From an uncultured Lachnospiraceae bacterium (GTDB lineage Bacteria > Bacillota_A > Clostridia > Lachnospirales > Lachnospiraceae), in NCBI GenBank assembly GCA_946410365.1, contig CAMKAA010000065.1, positions 1 to 6,203 on the forward strand: a stretch of DNA of 6,203 nt, read 5' to 3'. This document shows, piece after piece, positions 1 through 6,165 of this stretch. The first letter of the stretch is position 1, and every line of letters begins with the position of its first letter. Both the position numbers and the translations under genes were made by a program. The notes beneath the pieces were generated by a model. The model had not been told where the DNA came from. It was given only the letters and a program-made list of their open reading frames with translations, and did no database searches.

Positions 1-198
1 GTCCGGATCGTCCTTCTGCACAATCATCCCAGCGGTGACCCCAGCCCCAGCAGAGAGGACATTATTTCAACAAGACAGGTCCGAAAGGCAGGGGAGATCT
101 TAGGGATCATCCTGACGGATCACATTATAATCGGAGACCTTTCCTACTGCAGTATGAAAGAGATGGGATTACTAAACGATGAAACTACTGAATCTTAA
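1..198 (+). CDS. radC: RadC-family JAMM/MPN domain protein, C-terminal end (5' end outside window)
   Basis: Frame 1 is open from the first base to a TAA at 196-198, giving 65 residues of a truncated protein. The visible part has the JAMM metal-binding signature H-x-H-x7-S-x2-D: in window numbering His7, His9, Ser17 and Asp20, within [14 protein letters not shown]. The stretch DHIIIGD plus a short tail ending in a GLL motif is also typical of RadC C-termini. RadC was once described as a DNA repair protein, but its real role is unsettled; the motif predicts a zinc-dependent hydrolase fold. The gene runs 20 nt into mrdA (overlap 179-198), so the two are very probably co-transcribed and translationally coupled. 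The last six residues (DETTES) are encoded within or at the edge of that overlap. The N-terminal helix-hairpin-helix part expected for RadC lies outside the window and cannot be checked. The family call is secure. Confidence 0.93.
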   Translation, partial: VRIVLLHNHPSGDPSPSREDIISTRQVRKAGEILGIILTDHIIIGDLSYCSMKEMGLLNDETTES

Positions 199-2980
199 GA
201 GCCGTTCGGTTTTACTGGCGCTTTTTTCCGTCATATTGGCACTGACCCTTGTCGGACGCCTTTATTATCTTCAGATCCTGCGCGGCGAGGATTACGCACA
301 GTCTTTCGAGGAAAGTGTGACAAGGACTGTCAGTATCCCCGCGGCAAGAGGAAGGATCCTCGACAGAAACGGAATTGTGATCGCGGATACCGTTGCCTCG
401 CATAATGTCACTATCGTGGACAATACCGGCAATACGAGAGAAGAAAACGACAGGCTCAACGCGATCATCATTAAGACTCTGCAGATCCTCGGTCAAAACA
501 GCGAGAAAACAGAAGGAGATTTCGGAATATCCTGGAACGGCTCCGGGTATGTCTTTAATTACGACGGCTTTGAACATCTCCGTTTTCTCGCAGATGTATA
601 CGGCTATCCCCTCACAGATACTCTGAGTGAGGAAGAGAGAGCGGCATCGGCGGAAGATGTGCTTCTTATGCTGGCAGACCGTTACAGGATCAGCCGGGAC
701 ATGAATACGCCGGATCAGGCTCATATTTTCCTCGATACGGTCGTCACCCGCTACCGCCTGGCGCTCAATGCATTTCAGAAATATGTTCCCACAGTTCTTG
801 CACGGAATGTCGGCCGCGGCACTGTGGATGAGATCATTGCCGACAGCAGCCTTGACGGCGTGAGCATCGCAAACGATTATAAGCGCGTATACAACGACAG
901 CCAGTACCTGTCCGCAGTGACGGGATATACAAGCCTTGTCAGCGCACAGGAACTTGAAGAATACGGAGATCTCTACGACTCGGGAGATTACATCGGAAAA
1001 GTAGGCATTGAGGCCAGTATGGAAGAGATTCTCCGGGGGAAGAACGGCTATCGGGAGATCAGCGTCGATAATCTCGGAAGAGAGCAGAATGAGATCTCCT
1101 ATGTCCGTCCCGTGGAGGGAAATGACGTCTGGCTCACCATCGACAGCGAACTTCAGAAAAATATCTATAAGATCCTGGAGATGAATATGAGAAACATCAT
1201 TCTGTCCAAACTGACGGATGCGGTCACCTCTTTTGAGATCACAGCGGAAACGGACGGATCAGATATTCTTATTCCCGCGGCGGACGTATACGGATCTCTT
1301 CTGAGTTATAAGATCGACAGAGATCATTTCCGCGCGGAAGATGCCACAGACAATGAGCGTCAGATGCAGGGTATACTTGACGCATACCTCGAAAGCGTCA
1401 AGGAGGGTATCCGATCAGAACTTCAGACAGGCAGGACATCCTTTAGCGCGCTCACAGCGGAATACCAGGAATATGCCTCCTACATCAGCAGGGCTCTGTT
1501 CGACAGAGGCGTGATCGACACTTCCCTGGTGGACGGGGACGACGATATCTACAGGGGCTGGACTGCGGGCAGTTCGGTTTCCCTCGGTGAATTCCTCTAC
1601 CATGCCGCAGCGGAAGACTGGATCGACACAGAAATCATAGGCGCGGACTCCGATGATACGGACGATATTTTCAATACACTAACCGCATATATTCTTGAGG
1701 AGCCCTGCGAAGACTACAGTTTCGGCAATATCGTGTGCAGGTATCTCATGGAATCCGGAGCCGCAAACGGAGAACTGGTGTGCAAGGTCCTGTTCGATCA
1801 GGGCATCTATGATCCCTCGGAATCCGAAAGGGAAGGTATTGAAAACGGAAAAAGAAGAGCGGCTTATAACTATGTAAGACGCATCATCGAAAACGGCAGC
1901 CTGACTCCCGGCGATCTGCACTTGTATCCTTTCAGCGGTTCGATCGTCGTAACGGATCCTTCAGACGGATCAGTGCTCGCGCTTGTGAGTTACCCGGGCT
2001 ACGACTGCAACCGCCTTGCGGAAAGCAGTTACATGGATACGATCAAGCGCAATCCGTCAAGGCCCATGCTCAATCATGCCACCCAGCAGAGAACTGCTCC
2101 CGGTTCCACTTTCAAAATGGTGACTGCGGCAGCAGGAATCGGAGAGGGCGTGATCAGTACCCGCGATACAGTGGACTGCTATGACATTTTTGACAAAATT
2201 GAGCCGTCCCCGGCCTGCTGGATCTATCCTGACGGGCACGGCTGGCAGAACATGCAGAACGCGATCACCAATTCCTGCAACACTTACTTCTATGAAGTAG
2301 GATACAGGCTCGGCGGCCTGGATGGCGGCTTCAGCAACGACACAGGCATCGAGCATCTTTCAAAATATGCCTCTATGTACGGACTCGACAGAAAGTCCGG
2401 CGTGGAGATCGAAGAAGCTGATCCGTCTGTAGCGACCAAAGACGTTGTCCGTGCCGCGATCGGACAGTCCAATAACGGATACACCACTGCAGCCCTCGCA
2501 AGATATGTCTCTGCAGTCGCTTCCAGGGGAGACGTATATGATCTGACTCTCCTTGATCACTCCGAGGATAAGAGCGGAACTGTACTCGAGAAGTATTCCT
2601 CCAAACCGCTCGATTCCATTGAGATCGATGATTCCTATTGGGAGAGTATTACTCAGGGAATGAAGAGAGTCTGCAGTTCAAAATACGGATTTTCTTCTAT
2701 TTACCGCAGCTCTGAAGAAGGATCCAGAGAAAGGATCAACGCGGCAGGAAAGACCGGAACAGCTCAGCAGGGCTACAACACCCCCAACCATGCGCTGTTT
2801 CTTGGTTATGCTCCTTTCGACGAACCCGAAATAGCGATAGCTGTGCGCATTCCGAACGGATACAGCTCAAGTTATGCGGCTCTGACGGCAGCTCAGGTGA
2901 TGCAGTACTATTTTGACCCGGATTCTCTGTCCGGCATCCTTTCCTCGGATGATATCCCTGTTTATGAGAATGGTGATTAA
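179..2980 (+). CDS. mrdA: Class B penicillin-binding protein, PBP2/MrdA type (elongation transpeptidase) with large insert
   Basis: This is a D,D-transpeptidase that cross-links peptidoglycan stem peptides outside the membrane, as partner of the SEDS polymerase encoded next. Residues about 10-32 form one N-terminal membrane anchor. The PBP dimerisation/pedestal domain follows, with the motif [10 protein letters not shown] near residues 56-65 and [11 protein letters not shown] near 270-285. The transpeptidase domain resumes at about Gly587 ([23 protein letters not shown]). All three catalytic motifs are intact: Ser643-x-x-Lys646 (STFK), Ser699-Cys-Asn701, and Lys858-Thr-Gly (KTGTA). The 215-residue distance from the catalytic Ser to KTG is normal for PBP2. 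At 933 residues it is about 300 longer than E. coli PBP2, mainly through an insert at about 331-586 with acidic runs. Long PBP2 proteins of this sort occur in Clostridia. The ATG at 179 has only a weak purine-rich stretch upstream (about 161-168), fitting coupling to the overlapping radC. A divisome class B PBP is less likely because rodA follows directly and no PASTA domain is seen. Confidence 0.94.
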   Translation: MKLLNLKSRSVLLALFSVILALTLVGRLYYLQILRGEDYAQSFEESVTRTVSIPAARGRILDRNGIVIADTVASHNVTIVDNTGNTREENDRLNAIIIKTLQILGQNSEKTEGDFGISWNGSGYVFNYDGFEHLRFLADVYGYPLTDTLSEEERAASAEDVLLMLADRYRISRDMNTPDQAHIFLDTVVTRYRLALNAFQKYVPTVLARNVGRGTVDEIIADSSLDGVSIANDYKRVYNDSQYLSAVTGYTSLVSAQELEEYGDLYDSGDYIGKVGIEASMEEILRGKNGYREISVDNLGREQNEISYVRPVEGNDVWLTIDSELQKNIYKILEMNMRNIILSKLTDAVTSFEITAETDGSDILIPAADVYGSLLSYKIDRDHFRAEDATDNERQMQGILDAYLESVKEGIRSELQTGRTSFSALTAEYQEYASYISRALFDRGVIDTSLVDGDDDIYRGWTAGSSVSLGEFLYHAAAEDWIDTEIIGADSDDTDDIFNTLTAYILEEPCEDYSFGNIVCRYLMESGAANGELVCKVLFDQGIYDPSESEREGIENGKRRAAYNYVRRIIENGSLTPGDLHLYPFSGSIVVTDPSDGSVLALVSYPGYDCNRLAESSYMDTIKRNPSRPMLNHATQQRTAPGSTFKMVTAAAGIGEGVISTRDTVDCYDIFDKIEPSPACWIYPDGHGWQNMQNAITNSCNTYFYEVGYRLGGLDGGFSNDTGIEHLSKYASMYGLDRKSGVEIEEADPSVATKDVVRAAIGQSNNGYTTAALARYVSAVASRGDVYDLTLLDHSEDKSGTVLEKYSSKPLDSIEIDDSYWESITQGMKRVCSSKYGFSSIYRSSEEGSRERINAAGKTGTAQQGYNTPNHALFLGYAPFDEPEIAIAVRIPNGYSSSYAALTAAQVMQYYFDPDSLSGILSSDDIPVYENGD

Positions 2981-2982
2981 AA

Positions 2983-4155
2983 ATGAAAAAGAAAAAAAGC
3001 AGTTCAATATCCGGGAATATCAAAAGAGCATCGGGGATCGACCCTGTCCTTGCCGTCTCAGTGATCCTGCTGAACCTTATGGGACTCATGTCCATAAGGA
3101 GTATAACCGAGATCTCGGGAAGCAATAGTATTCTGGTCAAGCAGGCGGCGGGCAGTGTTATCGGCATCGTTCTGATGATCGCCCTCAGTCTCGTCGACAT
3201 AAAAAAGATCACGAAATACTGGAAGATTTTCTATGCCCTGACCGTTATTTCACTTCTTGCAGTGCTTGTTTTCGGCTCTTCCGGCGGCGGAGCAAGAAGG
3301 TGGATCACCATAGCCGGACTCACTTACCAGCCCTCTGAACTGGCAAAAATATTATTGATTTTATTTTATTCTGAGTACATAATTGAAATGGAGGGAAAAT
3401 TTGCCCGGCCGCTGGTCTATATTTTCAGTGCTCTGCTGATTCTTCCGCCGTTCTTCATGATCCTCAAGGAACCGGATCTGTCAACCAGTATCATGATCTT
3501 TCTCATCTTCTGTGTGATCCTGTTTGTCGCAGGAATTGATCGTAAGATCGTGGCGGGAGTAACAGCCGCCGCAATACCGGCAGCATTTATTATCGTTTAC
3601 TTATCTCTGATCGGCGATATGCCGTTTCTTGGCGATTACCAGCGTCAGAGAATACTGGCCTGGCTGCATCCCGAGGATTACGCTTCCTCAACGGCGTATC
3701 AGACAATGAATTCCATGACTGCGATCGGATCCGGTCAGCTTATCGGGAAAGGCCTTCATGTCGATGAATCAAGTACTCTGCTCGGCACAGGCTTTATTTC
3801 GGAATCCCAGACTGATTTTATCTTCGCAGTGATAGGAGAGCAGCTCGGTTTTTTGGGATGCTGCATTATGATCCTTCTGATCACCGTTGTTGCGGTCCGC
3901 TGTTATCTGATCGCTTCTGAAAGCTCCTGTAAGCGTGACAGGATCATCGCTGCAGGTATGGCCTCCTGGATCGGATTTCAGAGCTACATCAATATTGGGG
4001 TCGCCACCGGACTCCTTCCCAATACCGGGATTCCGCTTCCCTTTGTAAGCTACGGACTGACAAGTCTTATCTGCCTGTATTTCGGCCTGGGACTTGTACA
4101 AAGCATTTACTTAAATAATCATCTGAAAACTGCATCTGAACAAACTGTGAACTAA
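2983..4155 (+). CDS. rodA: SEDS-family peptidoglycan glycosyltransferase, RodA type
   Basis: This polytopic membrane enzyme polymerises lipid II into glycan strands and works with the class B PBP encoded immediately upstream. The 390-residue length and about ten hydrophobic segments fit the family, and the N-terminus is a lysine/serine-rich cytoplasmic tail. Visible SEDS signatures are GGGARRWI followed by QPSELAK (Pro117-Lys122), KEPDLST (Lys162, Asp165), the extracellular loop YQRQRILAWLHPEDY with NSMTAIGSGQLIGKGL, ESQTDFIFAVIGEQLGF, and the C-terminal NTGIPLPFVSYGLTS (Asn347-Ser361). The IPLPFVSYG block and the pairing with PBP2 favour RodA over FtsW. It starts 2 nt after the mrdA stop with only a weak Shine-Dalgarno (GAGAATGG region), so translation is probably coupled. 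Odd point: the loop Asp expected in P-x-x-D-P-type motifs appears here as Asp232 in PEDY, one position earlier than in a gapless alignment to E. coli as I recall it. Confidence 0.95.
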   Translation: MKKKKSSSISGNIKRASGIDPVLAVSVILLNLMGLMSIRSITEISGSNSILVKQAAGSVIGIVLMIALSLVDIKKITKYWKIFYALTVISLLAVLVFGSSGGGARRWITIAGLTYQPSELAKILLILFYSEYIIEMEGKFARPLVYIFSALLILPPFFMILKEPDLSTSIMIFLIFCVILFVAGIDRKIVAGVTAAAIPAAFIIVYLSLIGDMPFLGDYQRQRILAWLHPEDYASSTAYQTMNSMTAIGSGQLIGKGLHVDESSTLLGTGFISESQTDFIFAVIGEQLGFLGCCIMILLITVVAVRCYLIASESSCKRDRIIAAGMASWIGFQSYINIGVATGLLPNTGIPLPFVSYGLTSLICLYFGLGLVQSIYLNNHLKTASEQTVN

Positions 4156-4167
4156 AGGGAGAGAGCA

Positions 4168-4563
4168 ATGAGAATTGCACTGATTGCACATGATGCGAAA
4201 AAAAAGCTGATGCAGAATTTCTGTATCGCATACAGAGGTATTCTTAGCCGCCATAAATTATATGCCACAGCTACAACGGGAAGACTGATCGAAGAGGTCA
4301 CAAACCTCAATATCCACAAGCATCTCGCAGGTCATCTCGGCGGCATGCAGCAGATCGGGGCACAGATCGAGCAGAATGAGATAGATCTGCTCATCTTTCT
4401 GCGCGATCCGCTCAATCCCAAGAGGCATGAGCCGGATGTAAACGATGTTGTCAAGCTCTGTGATATGCACAATATTCCAATGGCTACCAACCTTGCGACT
4501 GCAGAGCTGTTGATCAAATCTTTGGACCGGGGAGATCTTGAGTGGCGTGAAATGTACAAGTAA
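4168..4563 (+). CDS. mgsA: Methylglyoxal synthase-family protein with Met at the usual catalytic-Asp position
   Basis: The family converts dihydroxyacetone phosphate to methylglyoxal and phosphate in the cytoplasm, a bypass of lower glycolysis that relieves sugar-phosphate stress. The 131-residue protein spans the whole MGS-like domain. Conserved elements are IAHD (His9, Asp10) with Lys13, the phosphate-binding YATATTG loop (about 32-38), FLRDPLN (Asp80), HEPDV (His87, Asp90) and NIPMATNLATAE. These align without gaps to E. coli His19, Lys23, Thr45/47/48, Asp91, His98 and Asp101. In contrast, the block SGPxGGDQQ of E. coli and Bacillus reads AGHLGGMQQ here, so Met60 occupies the position of catalytic Asp71, and the flanking Ser and Pro are also changed. 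Activity is therefore uncertain, though the fold and origin are clear. The ATG at 4168 has a good Shine-Dalgarno (GGGAGAG) and lies 12 nt after rodA. A C-terminal extension like that of E. coli is absent, as in short Gram-positive forms. Its 3' end overlaps the carboxypeptidase gene. Confidence 0.9.
   Translation: MRIALIAHDAKKKLMQNFCIAYRGILSRHKLYATATTGRLIEEVTNLNIHKHLAGHLGGMQQIGAQIEQNEIDLLIFLRDPLNPKRHEPDVNDVVKLCDMHNIPMATNLATAELLIKSLDRGDLEWREMYK
4529..4549 (+). promoter_or_regulatory. Ribosome binding site inside mgsA serving the carboxypeptidase gene
   Basis: GGGGAG at 4529-4534 lies within the mgsA coding sequence. It is 3 nt before a TTG (4538) and 12 nt before an in-frame GTG (4547). Neither spacing is ideal. 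I prefer GTG because a 3-nt spacing is too short for efficient initiation and MKCTSKN is a normal lipoprotein n-region, but TTG cannot be excluded. Ribosomes terminating on mgsA at 4561-4563 could also re-initiate here. Confidence 0.55.
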
Positions 4564-5527
4564 GAATTTAAAACTGATTTTTATCGGCGCATTTTTATGC
4601 GCCGCTTTAACCGGATGCGGAAGAGTCATCAATGACGATTACGAGAGTATGCTGGATTCCGAGCAGATCAATCCTATGGTGACTTCTCAGGAGTCCGTGC
4701 TCAAAGAGAAATCCTTTGCGTATGACCTGTGTCTTCCTGAAGACACGAAGGCACCGGGCGGCTCGGATCTGTCTGTGGGAACTGCCGGGCTTTTCGATCT
4801 CGGCAGCCGTAATACGATCTATGGATCCGACCTTACAACGAGGGTCTATCCCGCAAGTACCACCAAGCTCATGACCGCGCTCGTCGCGCTCAAGTACGGC
4901 AGTCCTTCTCAGAAGATCACGATCTCTGAAAACGCGGCATATCCCGGAGCAGATGCGCAGCGTCTGGTACTGGAACCGGGAGACTCTATGTCTCTGGAAC
5001 AGGCGATCAATTATCTTCTCGTGTTTTCCGCCAACGACGTCGCGATCGCGATCGCTGAGAATATCGGCGGAAGTTATGATGAGTTCGTAAACCTCATGAA
5101 TACGGAAGCCAGAGCCATTGGGGCGACAGGCACGCATTTTACCAATCCTCACGGACTTCATGACGAAGATCATTATACAACGCCTTATGATCTGTATCTG
5201 ATCCTCAATGAAGCTGTGAAATACGATCTGATCAGGAAAATACTGCCTCAGGCGGATTATAACACCATGTTCGTGGGGCCTGACGGCTCCAACAAGAGCA
5301 TCGCTGTAAGGGCGACAGACGCCTATCTCACAGGGGATGTGGATGCCCCTGAGGGGATCACTGTGCTGGGCGGCAAGACGGGCACTACAGAACCTGCCGG
5401 CCACTGCCTCGTCATTCTGTCTGAGAATGCGGCCGGAAATTATTTTATTTCTGTCGTTATGAAGACAGAATCCCTTGATGAGCTCTATTCGGACATGAAT
5501 CTGCTGCTGTCTGAAATACCGAATTAG
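4547..5527 (+). CDS. Lipoprotein serine-type D-Ala-D-Ala carboxypeptidase (PBP5/DacA-like, peptidase family S11)
   Basis: The enzyme removes the terminal D-Ala from peptidoglycan pentapeptides outside the membrane, limiting cross-linking. Numbered from the GTG at 4547 (326 residues), it has a basic start, a hydrophobic stretch and a lipobox LTGC with Cys24 as the lipidation site. A variable linker of about 50 residues precedes the S11 domain. Catalytic motifs are complete: Ser104-x-x-Lys107 (STTK, in YPASTTKLMTALVALKYG), Ser161-Ala-Asn163, and Lys277-Thr-Gly (KTGTT). The family block FTNPHGLHDEDHYTT is also present. The protein ends about 45 residues after KTG, so the C-terminal beta domain and amphipathic membrane helix of PBP5 are missing; the N-terminal lipid replaces that anchor. 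The start is uncertain: an in-frame TTG at 4538 would add three residues but lies only 3 nt after GGGGAG (4529-4534), while the GTG lies 12 nt after it. Either start overlaps mgsA (by 17 or 26 nt), which argues for coupled translation in the same operon. No specific gene symbol is assigned because several S11 paralogues usually coexist. Confidence 0.93.
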   Translation: MKCTSKNLKLIFIGAFLCAALTGCGRVINDDYESMLDSEQINPMVTSQESVLKEKSFAYDLCLPEDTKAPGGSDLSVGTAGLFDLGSRNTIYGSDLTTRVYPASTTKLMTALVALKYGSPSQKITISENAAYPGADAQRLVLEPGDSMSLEQAINYLLVFSANDVAIAIAENIGGSYDEFVNLMNTEARAIGATGTHFTNPHGLHDEDHYTTPYDLYLILNEAVKYDLIRKILPQADYNTMFVGPDGSNKSIAVRATDAYLTGDVDAPEGITVLGGKTGTTEPAGHCLVILSENAAGNYFISVVMKTESLDELYSDMNLLLSEIPN

Positions 5528-5530
5528 CGG

Positions 5531-5559
5531 TTGTATTTTAAAAGCGGATAAACTATAAT
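5531..5559 (+). promoter_or_regulatory. Probable sigma-A-type promoter for the small P-loop gene
   Basis: A perfect -10 hexamer TATAAT lies at 5554-5559, 17 nt downstream of a partial -35 TTGTAT at 5531-5536 (only TTG matches the consensus). It falls 4 nt after the carboxypeptidase stop codon, in an AT-rich gap. Transcription would begin at about 5566, just before the perfect hairpin at 5569-5600. The ideal -10 and spacing make it credible despite the weak -35. It would allow the P-loop gene to be expressed independently of the cell-wall operon. Confidence 0.65.
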
Positions 5560-5568
5560 GAAACCAAC

Positions 5569-5600
5569 AATTCCCTGTTTTTTAAGGAAAACAGGGAATT
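5569..5600 (+). other. Perfect 13-bp stem-loop between the operon and the P-loop gene
   Basis: The arms AATTCCCTGTTTT (5569-5581) and AAAACAGGGAATT (5588-5600) are exact reverse complements around a 6-nt loop (TTAAGG). No T-run follows: the downstream bases are CCCATCATTA, and the minus strand has none either. It is therefore not a canonical intrinsic terminator. If the promoter at 5531-5559 is used, the stem would form within about 3 nt of the 5' end of the transcript, a position known in other bacteria to protect mRNA. It may instead define or protect the 3' end of the upstream operon transcript. Its right arm overlaps a GGGAATTCCC palindrome (5594-5603). Confidence 0.75.
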
Positions 5601-5615
5601 CCCATCATTACATAC

Positions 5616-5633
5616 AGGAGGGTGAGTCCATTG
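5616..5633 (+). promoter_or_regulatory. Shine-Dalgarno that fixes the TTG start of the P-loop gene
   Basis: A full AGGAGG lies at 5616-5621. The first in-frame start-like codon, GTG at 5622, directly abuts it with no spacer and cannot be the true start. The next in-frame start, TTG at 5631, has a 9-nt spacer. The protein should therefore begin MVQLIIGNKG, with the beta-strand before the P-loop starting at once, as is normal for compact P-loop proteins. Confidence 0.8.
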
Positions 5634-6050
5634 GTTCAATTAATCATCGGCAACAAAGGAAGAGGGAAGACAAGGTATCTTCTTGAGAAAGTCAACTCCG
5701 AAGTAAAGGATACGCTGGGTAATATCTGCTATCTGGATAAAAGCTCCAAGCATATGTTTGAACTTAACAACCGCGTTCGTCTGATCAATGTTTCGGATTT
5801 CGCGATTGAGAATACAGATGAGTTTATCGGTTTTATCTGCGGTATCATTTCTCAGGATCATGACTTGGAACAGATGTACTTTGACAGCTTTCTGAAGATT
5901 GCTCATCTGGAAGGCCAGGATATTACTGCTACAATCAAGCGTATTCAGAAGATTGGAGATATGTTTGGTGTCAGTTTCATCATCAGCATCGCAATGGACA
6001 AGGAAGAAGTTCCTGCTGAATTCGAGGAACTGATCGCAGTCGCGCTTTGA
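5631..6050 (+). CDS. Small P-loop NTPase-like protein of unknown function
   Basis: This encodes a 139-residue soluble protein with no signal peptide or membrane segment. Residues 7-14 (GNKGRGKT) form a textbook Walker A motif immediately after the first beta-strand (VQLII). A plausible Walker B is QMYFDS with Asp85, and FIISIAMD (116-123) resembles the later hydrophobic strand ending in a small polar residue that acts as a sensor in P-loop ATPases. The whole protein is little more than the nucleotide-binding core, with no partner or effector domain. I have the impression that similar small Walker A proteins recur in Clostridia, sometimes labelled as ATP-binding or PilT-like, but I cannot verify this and no PilT-specific motif is visible. 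The TTG start at 5631 is chosen from Shine-Dalgarno spacing; a GTG at 5622 would add three residues. It appears to be a single-gene unit with its own promoter (5531-5559) and terminator (6069-6105), so its position beside the cell-wall operon says little about its job. Confidence 0.85.
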   Translation: MVQLIIGNKGRGKTRYLLEKVNSEVKDTLGNICYLDKSSKHMFELNNRVRLINVSDFAIENTDEFIGFICGIISQDHDLEQMYFDSFLKIAHLEGQDITATIKRIQKIGDMFGVSFIISIAMDKEEVPAEFEELIAVAL

Positions 6051-6068
6051 TCAATATGATTACGGAGG

Positions 6069-6105
6069 GCCTTGGGAATCAAGCATTTCCAAGGCTCGTT
6101 TTATT
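6069..6105 (+). terminator. Rho-independent terminator after the P-loop gene
   Basis: The arm GCCTTGGGAA (6069-6078) pairs with TTTCCAAGGC (6086-6095), giving ten pairs with one G-T wobble around a 7-nt loop (TCAAGCA). The T-rich stretch TCGTTTTATT (6096-6105) follows at once. The stem starts 18 nt after the stop codon. This is a standard intrinsic terminator on the + strand and should end the P-loop gene transcript. Confidence 0.88.
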
Positions 6106-6159
6106 CTGCAGTGTGACTGCGGAAATAACCTCCATTACCTGTCACAGATCCGGAGGTAA
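6106..6159 (+). promoter_or_regulatory. Possible structured leader that masks a Shine-Dalgarno sequence
   Basis: Several short inverted repeats compete here. CTGCAGT (6106-6112) pairs with ACTGCGG (6116-6122) around GTG, with one wobble. ACCTCC (6128-6133) is exactly complementary to the Shine-Dalgarno GGAGGT (6152-6157). A second copy, TTACCT (6135-6140), complements AGGTAA (6154-6159). TGTGAC (6112-6117) can pair with GTCACA (6141-6146). These could give mutually exclusive folds that open or close the ribosome site. The segments are short and no known riboswitch class is recognised. No convincing promoter is seen between the terminator and this leader, so this remains tentative. Confidence 0.35.
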
Positions 6160-6165
6160 ACGATT

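Noticed and set aside
212..724. A 170-codon open frame on the minus strand within mrdA
   Set aside because: It lies opposite the anchor and pedestal domain of PBP2, has no ribosome site I can support, and shows no domain motif.
2736..3212. A minus-strand open frame crossing the mrdA-rodA junction
   Set aside because: It overlaps the KTG region of PBP2 and the RodA N-terminus, both clearly coding on the + strand. Its sequence is low in motif content.
4607..5404. A 265-codon open frame on the minus strand opposite the carboxypeptidase gene
   Set aside because: The + strand encodes a complete S11 enzyme with all catalytic motifs in order. The antisense product is rich in Arg/Ile/His with no recognisable motif, as expected for a shadow frame.
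5569..5600. Intrinsic terminator for the cell-wall operon
   Set aside because: The stem is strong but neither strand has a T-run after it, and it lies just downstream of a promoter -10. It is kept as an unexplained stem-loop instead.
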